Source: Lumbricus terrestris
Lineage: Eukaryota; Annelida; Clitellata; Crassiclitellata; Lumbricidae
Direction: 5' to 3'
NCBI GenBank assembly: GCA_949752735.1
Contig: OX457037.1
Location: forward strand, 62,471,686 to 62,535,685
Length of the DNA: 64,000 bases
Positions within the stretch are counted from its first letter, which is position 1, and each line of letters opens with the position of its first letter. The notes under the pieces were generated by a model, which saw nothing but the letters and a program-made list of their open reading frames with translations, was not told where the DNA came from and made no database searches. Position numbers and translations under genes: made by a program. Shown here in pieces: positions 1 through 10,800 of the stretch.

Positions 1-300
1 TTTTTCAATTCAGAGTTAGGCCTAACGTCGAGAATTACGGCATAGATTGATGAGTTGGTGTCATCAGCTAAAGGTATAAAGTACCACTGTACAGAAGAGA
101 TGCATTAGGAAGATCATTAACGTAGATTAGAAACAATAAGGGACCGAGAATAGATCCTTGGGGACCTCCAAAGTTAATTTCCCGTAGATTAGATAAAGTG
201 CCATTGCATGAGACCAATTGAGATCGGGCTGTAAAATAACTAGAGAACCAACTTAATTGGATACCCCAAGAACTGAGAAGTTCAATGCCAATAATTGGAA
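1..300 (-). mobile_element. LINE (CR1/jockey-like) reverse transcriptase fragment, cut by window edge
   Basis: Read on the minus strand this encodes the RT stretch with [19 protein letters not shown], followed by a damaged YADD region. It is nearly the same DNA as the minus-strand equivalent of 61205-61500, so both are copies of one LINE family. The 5' end of the copy is near 300; the 3' part lies outside the window. Frame breaks after the PQGS box show it is dead. Confidence 0.8.
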
Positions 301-939
301 AGAAATCTGGATCTGCATTTCGAAAGACATAATTATAGAATCACACGATTGGTGATGACCGTTCTACATTAAACTAGGGCATACCTTTTGCCGGTTGCGA
401 AAGCGTCTGCTTCTGATATCCACCTGAAGATGGAAGGTAGCCTCTGTCAGAGATGCTCTGTCATAGATTTTGGCGAAACCGAGAAAAACGACTTCAAAGT
501 TTGGTCACTGTTTTAACCCCAAAATTCTTAATTTCATTGTTTTGCAGTATAATTATATCATTTTTAGATTCCTGCCAGTGACTTGTTTTGAAAAAGATAA
601 TATTATTTTGATAAACGAAATAAAAAAATACAGAAAATTTAAAGAAGTGCAAAAATAGGCCTATGTGATACAGGAAAACATTTCTATCTGACAATGTAAA
701 TTTAACCGCGTAAAGTAATGCACGAAGTATTAACTCTAATCGCGTGCTGAGTATTATATTGCTCTATCATACACTGCGAGTGCGCCTTTGCTCTAACTCA
801 GCGTAATGGTTTTGCCTATGATGATGATGGAGCATTTATAAGCTGAAATTTTTATTAAGTGCAACTTTGCTGTATCATAGCCAAAAGGAGCCGATTGGCT
901 GCCGATGAGTAATGATAAAGCATTATAATACTGACTATA
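301..939. other. No gene seen; AT-rich unique sequence
   Basis: Short open frames here (for example 470-658 and 494-694) overlap on both strands, are low in complexity and resemble nothing. I see no splice-bounded coding exon. Confidence 0.5.
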
Positions 940-1117
940 CCTGGTGGCGTTCCCGTAACGCGTCCGCTTACGGAGCGGGAGGTTGCGGGTTCGACTCCGG
1001 GTAACTACCTTGGGCAAGTTGTTCACGCACACGTGCCTCTGTCACCAAGCAGTATAATTTGGTACCGGCGTAAGCTGGAAAGTAAACAGCAAGTCCTGCG
1101 GTACACTGGCCTCGTGT
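940..1117 (+). repeat. tRNA-derived SINE, 3' end truncated
   Basis: A tRNA-like head holds a B-box-like GGGTTCGACTCC at about 988-1000, followed by CTTGGGCAAGTTGTTCACG and a body that recurs at 19270-19395. The copy stops at about 1117, next to the inverted-repeat element that starts near 1121. Confidence 0.7.
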
Positions 1118-1525
1118 CCAGGATAGTGTGGTCCAAAAAAATAAAATTCAAGCTAGAATCCAAGACACCCTCCCAGTTTGTTAGACCTGTTATTAGTATT
1201 ATTGAAGCCAAATTTCAGCCCCAGATTCGGACTAGAAGACGGTGCTCAATGACACACAAAACTTACCATGTAGTAGCATTAGCTAAAAATCTTGATACCT
1301 TTCTTGTTTGGTCAAAAACTCAACATTTGCCATGTAGATGAGCTTTAAATAGTTTCTGTTGTGTTATAATACGTGCCAGAATTAAGACTACACAGTTGTT
1401 AAGCCAGTAAGTGACAAGTGCATTTTATGGAAATGAGACTTCTGGTGATTTGATCATGAAGGATTGAGATTTTTGGCGCCAATTTCTGCAGCACTTGTGT
1501 ACTATCCTTCTGTTATGCCTTTTTC

Positions 1526-2870
1526 ATGGAGTACCATTTACAAGGAATGCTTAAGAAGACCAGGATTGAACATGCCGAAGGTGAAAGATCTGAATTTGTA
1601 CCACCAGATTATCCTGGGATCTTCAGAGCAGGAAATGTCAACCGCCTGCCAGTGCTGGTTTCAGGTGATGGTGTGTATAAACCCAATTTGCCCAAATTAG
1701 CTTCAGTGTCAGGATACAAATCAAATCCAAGGCCATTCATTATTTTCTGGAGTGATGGAAACTCACTGATAATATTCAGGTCTTGAGCTTTGATACAACA
1801 TTTTGCCAGCACCGGAATTTTCAATAGAGTACGATTTTGCAGGAAGACAAGGTAGGTCAAGAGCTCCTGAAGCTGACCTTCATATAAAGGAATTGATTTT
1901 AGCCATAAGCCTTCTGCATGTTCTTGTGATTGATCGAATTCACCATATATTCCAATGTTTAAGAGATTTAATGCTGCTTGGCAAGGTGTGACACTTGACA
2001 ACATCTGAAGACTGGAAGTCACATCCGGTACTGAAGCCCTCGATGCAAGAGTATTCAGTTTTCTCAAGTACTCTGCTGAAATAAAGTCAGTTTTATAAAA
2101 ATTACCAAGAACTCATTGAGATATCAATGGTTGACATAGTAAGTCACCTTCAATAAGAAACTGGAGAGTCCAATAAACAATGCACATTGGATGGTACTGC
2201 GCGTCATCAAAGTATACCTTTTAGTGTTCAACATGATGTAATCAATCTAAGCACGAAGGAAGAAACTCAGATTCATCAACTTATGTAATTTGGTGGCCTT
2301 CGTCACACAAGGGCATGGATAAAAGACTCCTCTTGCTGTTGTTGCTCCAGAACAAGATCTTTCAATATGGTCAGATATAGAAAATGCGAGTCAGTTGCCC
2401 AGAAGATCAGCCTTGCTTCCATGAAGGTCATAGAAAACCACCAGTAGTACATTTCAGGTGAGGTTGTAGGTCTGGTTATGTGGCCATTTGCCTATAATTT
2501 AGAGACAAGGTGAAATATTCCACAGAATGACTCTGAAGCCTGGTGAAAGGATGGTGAGGCCTAGTGCTATTGCACTGAAAAAGAGATTGCATGGGTGACT
2601 TTGCATCTCAGCAAATGAGGACACCACCATAATGCCTGAAGATTGGTAATTCTTTTTTACACTTCCACCAGAAAAATAGATCGAGAAAGAGGATTATAAA
2701 AAAAGGAGAGTCTTAATTCAACACTGGTCAGAGAGTGGTGAAAAACATACCTTTGAGATGTGAGAAGTTCTTCGAGGAATTCAATCGACTCATCACTGAT
2801 GATGAAGAAAGCCAAGTGGTCGAGGGAAGTAGGAAAGCTGTCCCCACTCAATCAATAACGAGATCTGCTC
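1526..2870 (+). pseudogene. Decayed transposon-encoded protein
   Basis: The plus strand keeps short protein-like runs in shifting frames: around 1600-1700 a stretch reading NVNRLPVLVSGDGVYKPNLP, at about 1785-1850 SFDTT followed by a frameshift, and ELILAISLLHVL near 1890. Together these resemble a repeated uncharacterised protein family of invertebrate genomes that I know only by its conserved RLP-VLVSG-PKL and DTT-NTG blocks. Many stops and frameshifts after 2000 make it a pseudogene. The longer open frame on the other strand (1609-2067) is probably its shadow. Confidence 0.45.
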
Positions 2871-4023
2871 TTGACACAGTGCCTCCTGCTTAGCCTTCTG
2901 GATTATAAAGACCTTATCGGATGTTGGAGTAAGAAAACGAGAACTATAGACATTCATGGACTAAACGATGTTTTTTGACAATTTTGAACATTTCCAATTT
3001 TTCAAAACAACTGAAATTTTACATTTAATGCTGACCAATTGCTTAAGTATCACACATATTGTCATATTACAGCAATATTTGATTTATATTGATATAAAAT
3101 ACGATTGTATAGGAATGTATGCTCAACACATTATTTTGTACAGTCAACCTCTATACATTGGTCCATGCAAAGTAACACAGTCGTTGAGCACCGCCTTCCA
3201 GATGGAATAGGAAGCTGAAATTTTGTCTCAATAATACTATTGATAGGTCTAACAAACTGAGAGGGTGTCTTGGTTCCTGGCTTGAACTTTATTTTTTTAC
3301 CATGTATCTGTGAACCACACTAATCAGCAAGCATGAAAAAATAGGTTTGAGAAGAAATTGTTTGACACTTTTCAGCCGCTTTGGTTTATTCCTCATACTA
3401 AATACAACAAATTTACTTGATCACGCAAATCTACGCAATGCTCAGCCTCACAATTCAAAACTGAAAACACATACTTTTTGTTCTACCCAACCAACTTCAG
3501 CAGCCCACATATCTCAGTCAGTTTTTTACTTTAGACGCTTCAAACTTTCCAGTTCTTTATACCAAAATAATGGCCAGGAATTATTGTCACTAGTACTGGT
3601 TGTCAGGGTAACCTTAATGAGACAACCGACGGCAGATCGTGAATAACCGGACACTCTTTGCAGAGAAAGCACTTTGACATTGTTAAAATAGTGATAGAAA
3701 TATACGACAGCATATTTAAACTGACATTTGATTACTACTTTTTGTATTACTAGTGATACAAAATGTAAATCAAATATTTTCTAAAAAATTGTGGTGCCAG
3801 CATGCATTTTTTAGGAAAATTCCCAAATGTAAAAGACCTGGTTTACAACTGGAATTTGGCATTGTGTCTATTTATGACATTATTTTGATGTTATGTCTTC
3901 CATGACGGAAGCAAACTGATATTGGTATTTGGTATCTGATGAAAGTACTCCAAGTCCTTTGTATTGGTGTGCGAAACATTGTGCTTCCCACATGACCATA
4001 TTGCAACCGAAAATTGTAATGTT

Positions 4024-4440
4024 CATGTTGTCAAAAGACCACATATTCTGCATCTAAGTGCAATATGGAGTTGCATATCGGCTCTGTAAAAGTGCAGTTT
4101 TAGCATACTCTCATAGTATACTGGAGCTATATCAATTGTCCCACATATGTATGCAATACTATGCATATGTGCAATGTTTGTCTCAGATTAGTACTGTGTC
4201 ATGTTGTCAAAATACCACATATTCTGCATCTAAGTGCAATATGGAGTTGCAAATCGGCTCTGGAAATGTGCAGTTTTAGCATACTTTCATAGTATACTGG
4301 ATCTATATCAATTGTCCCACACATGTATTCATATGTGCAATGTTTATCTCAGATTAGTAATGTGTCATGTTGTCAAAAGACCACATATTCTGCATCTAAG
4401 TGCAATATGGAGTTGCAAATCGGCTCTGTAAAAGTGCAGT
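4024..4440. repeat. Tandem repeat, about 170-bp unit, 2.4 copies
   Basis: The block starting CATGTTGTCAAAA(G/T)ACCACA begins at 4024, 4200 and 4366 (spacings 176 and 166). It sits just inside the right terminus of the inverted-repeat element. Confidence 0.85.
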
Positions 4441-4580
4441 AATATTTCGATGTCGTTGAGCACCGCCTTCCAGTTGGAATGGGAAGCTGAAATTTTGTCT
4501 CAATAATACTATTGACAGGTCTAACAAACTGAGATGGCGCCTTGGTATCTAGCTTGAATTTTATTTTTTTGGACCACCCT

Positions 4581-5480
4581 AACCTCTACCCTAACTTTTA
4601 CCCACCCCACCCCATGCCCGCCCATCCACCAGCCCCACCCTTCCACCCCAATCCACCCCATAAAATGCTCAAGATATGAAATTTATGAAAAATATTGTTT
4701 CAATTTGTTTTCACACCGGTCCTACCGCGCAATTACCCCGACCGACCGCATCCCACAAAAACCCCACTTCAGTCCCCAATCCCAACTCTGCCACCCCACC
4801 CAACCTTCCCCAAATTCGCCCCTCACATAGACCACCTGTCTGAAGTCATTTTTGGTTTCTCGGTCAACCCTCCTCCTCACTTTGAACGCACCCGCTTCAC
4901 TTCAACCCCACACCTCTACCGTCCAACCCTAACCCACCTCCACACAATTTCGGCCAACGCCACCCCATTCCCTCCCCTACGCTCCACCCCATTCTGTAAA
5001 ATGCTCAACATATGAAATTTAAAAAAAATAATGATTCACTTGTTTTCACTTTGACCCTTCCCTTTCTTCCCACTTTGACCCCACTCGGCGCACTACAACC
5101 CCATATTCCAACCGCCCTACCATACCCCACCCCGCCCCACCCCGACCCATCCCCGCCCAAACCCCGCCCCAACCTCGCCCCACTCCGCACCGCTTCTAAA
5201 CAGCCCATTCGTCTGAGTAAATTTCCGTTTTTCGCCCAACACTCCTTCCCACTTCGCCCCACCTGGCTCAATTTAGCCCATACCCAACCGTTCGACCCCA
5301 CCTCCAACCAAAGTCAGGCATACCTCACCCCCATATCCCACCTCTCCATGCCGCTCCACTCCGAAAAAGGTTCAACATATGAAAGTCATGACAAAGATAA
5401 TGTTTCACATTGGTTTCACCTTGGTCCCACCGCATCCTACCCCGCCCCCATCCCACCAATAACCATCTCATCCCACTGAC
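4581..5480. repeat. C-rich, G-poor satellite-like repeat
   Basis: Three degenerate copies of a roughly 345-bp unit can be aligned through an A/T-rich landmark (AAAATGCTCAAnATATGAAA) at about 4665, 4997 and 5363. Between the landmarks the plus strand is built of CCCCAC, CCACCC and CCGACC words with very little G. The proline-rich open frames here (4695-5015, 5012-5479) are products of this composition. Confidence 0.75.
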
Positions 5481-5589
5481 CCCAGCACAACCCGCCCTGC
5501 GGAAAACGGAACAATAATATGGGCTAATCAGAACTCAAATTTACGTTGAAAACATCATGCTACAGAGAGCCAAACGCACTGTTCAAACT

Positions 5590-5705
5590 GCCATAACCCC
5601 GAACAAACTAATCACAATAATAAAAATAATAAAAAAAATAGTCCTAATAATAATAATAATAATATTAGGCACAATACTACTACTACTACTATTAATAATA
5701 GAATT
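5590..5705. repeat. A/T-rich triplet microsatellite tract
   Basis: Runs of AAT/TAA and ACT triplets dominate. No coding signal. Confidence 0.8.
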
Positions 5706-5804
5706 CACATTCATATTAGAATTACAATTACTATCAATGTAAAATTTGGAACGAGCAGGGCAAATTTCAGTATAACGCAAAAATATTGATACAACTAGCG
5801 AGAG

Positions 5805-6179
5805 TGACCCAACGTTCCCAAAGTGGAACATGTGTAAAATCAGCTGCGTCGCTCACTTGTAAGGCACTACCATTAAAGTATTTGACCATAAGTAGGCACA
5901 ATAGACACAATTCAACCCAAATAGGCGATAAAAGCAATTAATTATCATGCATTTGTAATTTAAATTAATTTTAAATATTTATTAGCATAAATGTCGTTTT
6001 TTGACAAAATTGCATCAAAATAATTATTTTATTTAGCTGCAACAGACTTGAAATAAAAGTAAATAAACATGCTACCATCTTTGGACAAGTAAATGAATAT
6101 TTATTAGATGACTTACAGTAGGTTTTAGCTTCTCTCCAAATTTTTTAATAATATGTTCCGCTTTGGGAACGTTGGGTCA
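5805..6179. mobile_element. MITE with 27-bp terminal inverted repeats
   Basis: Ends are TGACCCAACGTTCCCAAAG...GGAACAT and its reverse complement with one mismatch. The 375-bp interior is A/T-rich and non-coding. It directly abuts the minus-strand coding fragment at 6182-6761, whose stop codon is supplied by the element's first bases. No convincing target-site duplication. Confidence 0.8.
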
Positions 6180-6181
6180 AT

Positions 6182-6761
6182 AAAGGTTAATAGCCTTTGC
6201 GGTCTCTCGAAGTTCGAACTTATTTTTATTAATTTTACTAAAGATATTCAAAACCTCCGACTTCAGAGAATCCAGTTTTTCTTTAATGGTTTTCTGGACT
6301 GGAGCAGGTAAATGACTGATTATCCAATCGGCGTAAGAATTAAATTTTGATCTAACCTTATTCTTCGCCTCGTTGAAAACGTCACTAAAAGCAGATTTCC
6401 AAGTATTAGACGGGGGTCTATAGGCCTACTTACCCGGAGTAAGCGTTGGAACTTTAATGTCTGGAACTGGAGCGTCTAGCAGATGGCTTTCGCTTACAAC
6501 CGTAACACATTGCGCAGGTCTCGGCGATAAGAATGTTACGAGTGCCGCTTTTCGCAATCTCGAATAACCGACCATAACCTCTTTAGCGATATTTCGCAAT
6601 TCCACAACAGTATTCGACGAGTAGTCCATTTTATTATGGTCATTTATTCCTTTAACCGATTTCTTGAAATCAGATTTCGTATTCATATTCAGATATTCGT
6701 ATTTATTATAGTAATTCATTCCTTTAAGCCCTTTCGTGAAATCAGATTTCATAGCGATCAA
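6182..6761 (-). pseudogene. N-terminal fragment of a mobile-element protein (possibly Maverick/Polinton-type)
   Basis: Two minus-strand frames form one protein-like stretch: 6761-6426 has a repeated KSDFxKGxKG motif, then a SAP-like helix pair (ELRNIAKEV...SRLRKAALVTFL) and an acidic proline-rich linker; about 6415-6182 continues, after a frameshift at a GTAAGTAG, with a basic amphipathic segment (WIISHLPAPVQKTIKEKL). This order is one I associate with proteins of large self-replicating DNA elements in metazoan genomes, but the diagnostic downstream domains are absent. The reading ends at the MITE. Function unknown. Confidence 0.35.
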
Positions 6762-7603
6762 AACTGCCGGTTATTCCCAGGCCGCGTAAACGAATGGGCG
6801 CGTAATCATCCCACGAATCAGACGCGTCAGCATGATTATAGACGCGGCCGATGGTTATGCGGTCGGGGGTTGGTGGTTATGCGGCTGGCGTGTGGCGCGT
6901 GAACCTGGTTATTGGTGTGATCGGTGGTTATGCGCCACTCTTGACCATGCCTATAGCTTCGTGAACGCTAGGCAAGGCTATTGTAGGTGTTTTGCGCCAG
7001 CTTATCGAAAATACATCTACTTCCATTGCTGGCTCAGGGCCATGGAAAAGGAGATGAGCGCCTCCCTATGTTCCTCATGGAACGGGATAGGACTTTACTC
7101 TTTACTATGTCTAGAATGGAAACAGTTTCGCATGATAGAGCACTTAAATACTGACTTATAACTAAGAAACGACCGCTTCAATCAGCTAGCTTTTTTGTCT
7201 AATGATAGAGCAAATGCTACTCTGATGAAATTGATACCAAACTCGATTTATTCAAAAAATGATGATAGAGCATTATAATTCTCAGGCGGCGACATGGCCG
7301 GACATCTATATACTGTATGCCATAACCTGCCAAAGACTCTTGGGCTCCGTGTAGCCTACTGCAAGTTTATGGTTGCTAAGGCCTATCTGTCGGCCGTTGC
7401 TACGCGATATGCAGCTTCAATTTTTTCCCCTATATCAGCTCTAAATGGTGGTCCGAGATTTGGGTGCTTAAAGTCTAGCTGAGCTACACAGTGTGTCGGC
7501 TCTTCAAGCTAAATGGTCGCCCGTCGACTATTTGCTTGTTCAGAATAGACTTAAGCATTTGCTCTGGCTCGATGATTTTGTGGATCGAAACTTAATTTTG
7601 CAG
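6762..7603. other. No gene seen upstream of the ABCA exon
   Basis: No NBD1 motifs (Walker A, signature, Walker B) occur here on either strand, so the preceding ABCA exons must lie to the left of the window or be lost. GTTATGCGG-type words at 6850-6930 are weakly repetitive. Confidence 0.5.
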
Positions 7604-7853
7604 GCGTTGGATATCATCTGACGATTGTAAAGACGTCTACTTGTGATGTGGATAAACTGCGTGCTGCTATAAAGTTTCAAATTCCCATGGCTCACATGCT
7701 GAGCAATGAGGCTGAGGAGGTTATGTTCGCTCTGCCGAGTAATCAATCTTCGAAATTCGAGGGACTATTCAAGACGTTTGAGACATATGGCAAAATCCTC
7801 GGCATCCAAAGTTTCGGAGTTGCGGCAACGACAATGGAAGAAGTCTTTCTCAG
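7604..7853 (+). CDS. ABCA exon: end of first half (post-NBD1 regulatory region)
   Basis: Begins after TTTTGCAG and ends at CTCAG|GTCAGT, entering in phase 1 and leaving in phase 2. It encodes [40 protein letters not shown] and the family-typical TTMEEVFLR at the end. This is the segment that follows NBD1 in ABCA proteins. The short open frame running on past 7853 reads into the intron. Confidence 0.92.
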
Positions 7854-10800
7854 GTCAGTTTTTGTAAATATATATAATGTAATGTGATTAGTAATTTGCA
7901 TAGCGCCGTTCAGTAGCCATAGAGCTCCCGGTGCGAGAACCCCGATAAAAGAAATAGGTCTTTAAAAAAAGTAGAGAGATAGCAATCCAGGAAGAAAAGT
8001 CTCACGCAGAGTTTATTGATGTGCTTGTTCATCGTCCAAATCAGGGCTTAAAGTGTGACGGGACGGTCATAGACGGCGTCCCGGCACTTATTTTCGAGGC
8101 AGGACGCCGTCCTATGACTTATTTTATCAGCACTTCCGGGACGGTCGTCCATGGCTGCATGGACGGCGTCCATGCAGTTAAGGACGGCCGTCCATGACGG
8201 CTGAATTGGTATCTTTTCCCTGAAAAGAAAGGTCCTAAACATTTTTGGCGGCTGGACACGACCGTCTGAATCACAGGCCGTACACAAGGGATTGTGACGT
8301 CACAGAAGACGGCTTAATGCATGCAGCTGTTGCTGCTTGGTATGCATTCAGATACGCTATGTTTTAGTTTAAATAATTAATTAGCCTACTAAAAATGCTA
8401 TGTGAAGCATGTACGCATACTTAAGTGTGTATTAATGTATAATTTTGTATATGGACATTTATATAGCTCCTTACAATAACCTCACAAAGACCTTTAACAT
8501 AGCTACCCGACAGTTCTAAACATGGGCATCTTAGGTGACTCTGAGACAGTTTCATGAAATACATGCAGGGCAGAATTGTGAATAAGCATACAGAGGTATG
8601 TACATGGACATGGACATTTATATAGCTCTCCTTACAATAACCTCACAAAGGAATTTAACATAGTTACCCGACAGTTCTAAACATGGGCATCTTAGGTGAC
8701 TCTGAGACAGTTTCATGAAATACATGCAGGGCAGAATTGTGAATAAGCATACAGAGGTATGTACATGGACATGGACATTTATATAGCTCCTTACAATAAC
8801 CTCACAAAGGAATTTAACATAGTTACCCGACAGTTCTAAACATGGGCATCTTAGGTGACTCTGAGACAGTTTCATGAAATACATGCAGGGCAGAATTGTG
8901 AATAAGCATACAGAGGTATGTACATGGACATGGACATTTATATAGCTCCTTACAATAACCTCACAAAGGAATTTAACATAGTTACCCGACAGTTCTAAAC
9001 ATGGGCATCTTAGGTGACTCTGAGACAGTTTCATGAAATACATGCAGTGCAGAATTGTGAATAAGCATACAGAGGTATGAACATGGACATGGACATTTAT
9101 ATAGCTCCTTACAATAACCTCACAAAGGAATTTAACATAGTTACCCGACAGTTCTAAACATGGGCATCTTAAGCATCCTAGGTATAATGTGACAAAAGAA
9201 ATACAGTAATTAATTAACATTTATTTTACATGACACATGTATGACAAAATCACAGACAATTATAAATCTCAATACATCAATGCACAAGTGTTTTTAATTT
9301 TCTTTTTGTCTTTTGCTTCCCCACAGATAAATTGTCTGCTTCTTTCTTACAGTAATTGTTTAAAAATATGTTTGTGACATAACTCAGTGACGTCTGTGCT
9401 AGACATAGCATAGTTGTACCACAAGTGCATTCTCCATCAACAGCACCTGACTTTTTCAATTGTTCACAAATCAACAAATTTAAGACATTCTTTTGACTGC
9501 CGACAGTTAAAAACTTTGCCTCACATTCTTTGGATACAACAGTTTTGAAAACCATAAATGCCTGGGTCACAATCTCAAATAAAAAATCTTTGGGCCACTT
9601 CAACCCGCCACGATCAATTTCTGATACATAACTAAAATCACTTGAGCTCAGATCTAACTTCAGAGTGTTTTCATAAATGAGCTCATGCTTACATATTTCA
9701 CATGCAATTTTCTGTCCAAGTTTAAATCCAATATATCCTGCAATAAACACTAAGGACTTTGACTCAGACTCTGTAATTTCAACATCAACACATGCATTAC
9801 AACTAGATAACAGTTCTTGGACAATGTCATCATTTACATCATTACTGTGGTCAACATTATCAGCTGCCTGTACAATAAAATCTTTCAGTGTAATATTTCC
9901 ACGTGAGGCAGATAGAACATGCAGAATACTAACTATTTTCAATTTCTTTTCAGACTCTTTTATTTCCTGAACAGACACGTGATAAGTTGCTCCTGATAAC
10001 TGCCGATATTGACTAAAACGGAACTCCAAACAGTTTGTTTGGAATTTACCCATCAAAACATAATGCAATTTCATATCAACAAGCAGATAACTGATTAGTT
10101 CCACAAAAGCTCCAACTGTGTGTTTCAGGGCAAACAAAGTTTCATTAGACAAACGACCTTGTCGTGATTTTTGCTTTAGACCTTCCCATGCTACAAAATT
10201 TCTGCCTTTTGTGTCAAATATGTGACATGAGAATTCTCATTTAATCCACCAGACAGTGAAAAAACAGTAGACAACCGTTTCAAGTAAGAAACACTTGGCA
10301 AGGTCAAAACAGTGTCACGCAAACGGCGATAAACAGTGGCAGATGCAGCAAAAAATCTGAAAGCTATACCTAGTGTATCTGGACAGTACTTAATTTTTGT
10401 AGCAAAGAGCAGCGATATCTGCTCACCTAGAAATGTCAATCGAGCCAACACATCTGAACCATAATGATCACTCTTGGTAATCATTTCAATCAGTTCATGC
10501 AAATCCTGCTTAACAACTTCTACCTGTTCAACCACAGACAAATGACCAACATGAGTAGAAAAGTGACTAAGTAATGAAGACAACTGTGACCAGCATTTAA
10601 GCAGACACTCTTTACCAAAGATCCAAGTCAAACTTTTACTAGTAATATGTGACTCACCTCTATAAACTTCAACATTCAGACTTCTCAGTATTTTAATCGC
10701 TGTAGTAATGCGTGGCTTGTCAACGACATCAACAGTATAAATACATAAACAATTGTTATCATGAAGTGTAATCCAATGGGACTCAGACAATTTTTTCACG

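Larger units (their letters stand above)
1121..4580. mobile_element. Inverted-repeat DNA transposon, type 'GTGGTCC'
   Basis: About 130 bases at 1121-1250 return as a reverse complement at 4450-4580, beginning with a GTGGTCCAAAAAAATAAA core and ending at a GGTGCTCAA box. A second inverted copy of the inner end lies at 3182-3302, so either the right end is duplicated or two elements are nested. The interior holds a decayed coding region (about 1526-2870) and a tandem repeat (4024-4440). I could not find a target-site duplication. The element at 54981-56533 has a related terminus. Confidence 0.72.

Noticed and set aside
1609..2067. 152-codon minus-strand frame
   Set aside because: The plus strand carries recognisable protein blocks in the same interval, so this is likely a shadow.
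4695..5479. Proline/threonine-rich frames
   Set aside because: Open only because the strand is C-rich satellite with few stop codons.
8618..9220. 200-codon minus-strand frame with 53-residue repeats
   Set aside because: It is the translation of a 159-bp tandem repeat inside a transposon; no start context, no family resemblance.
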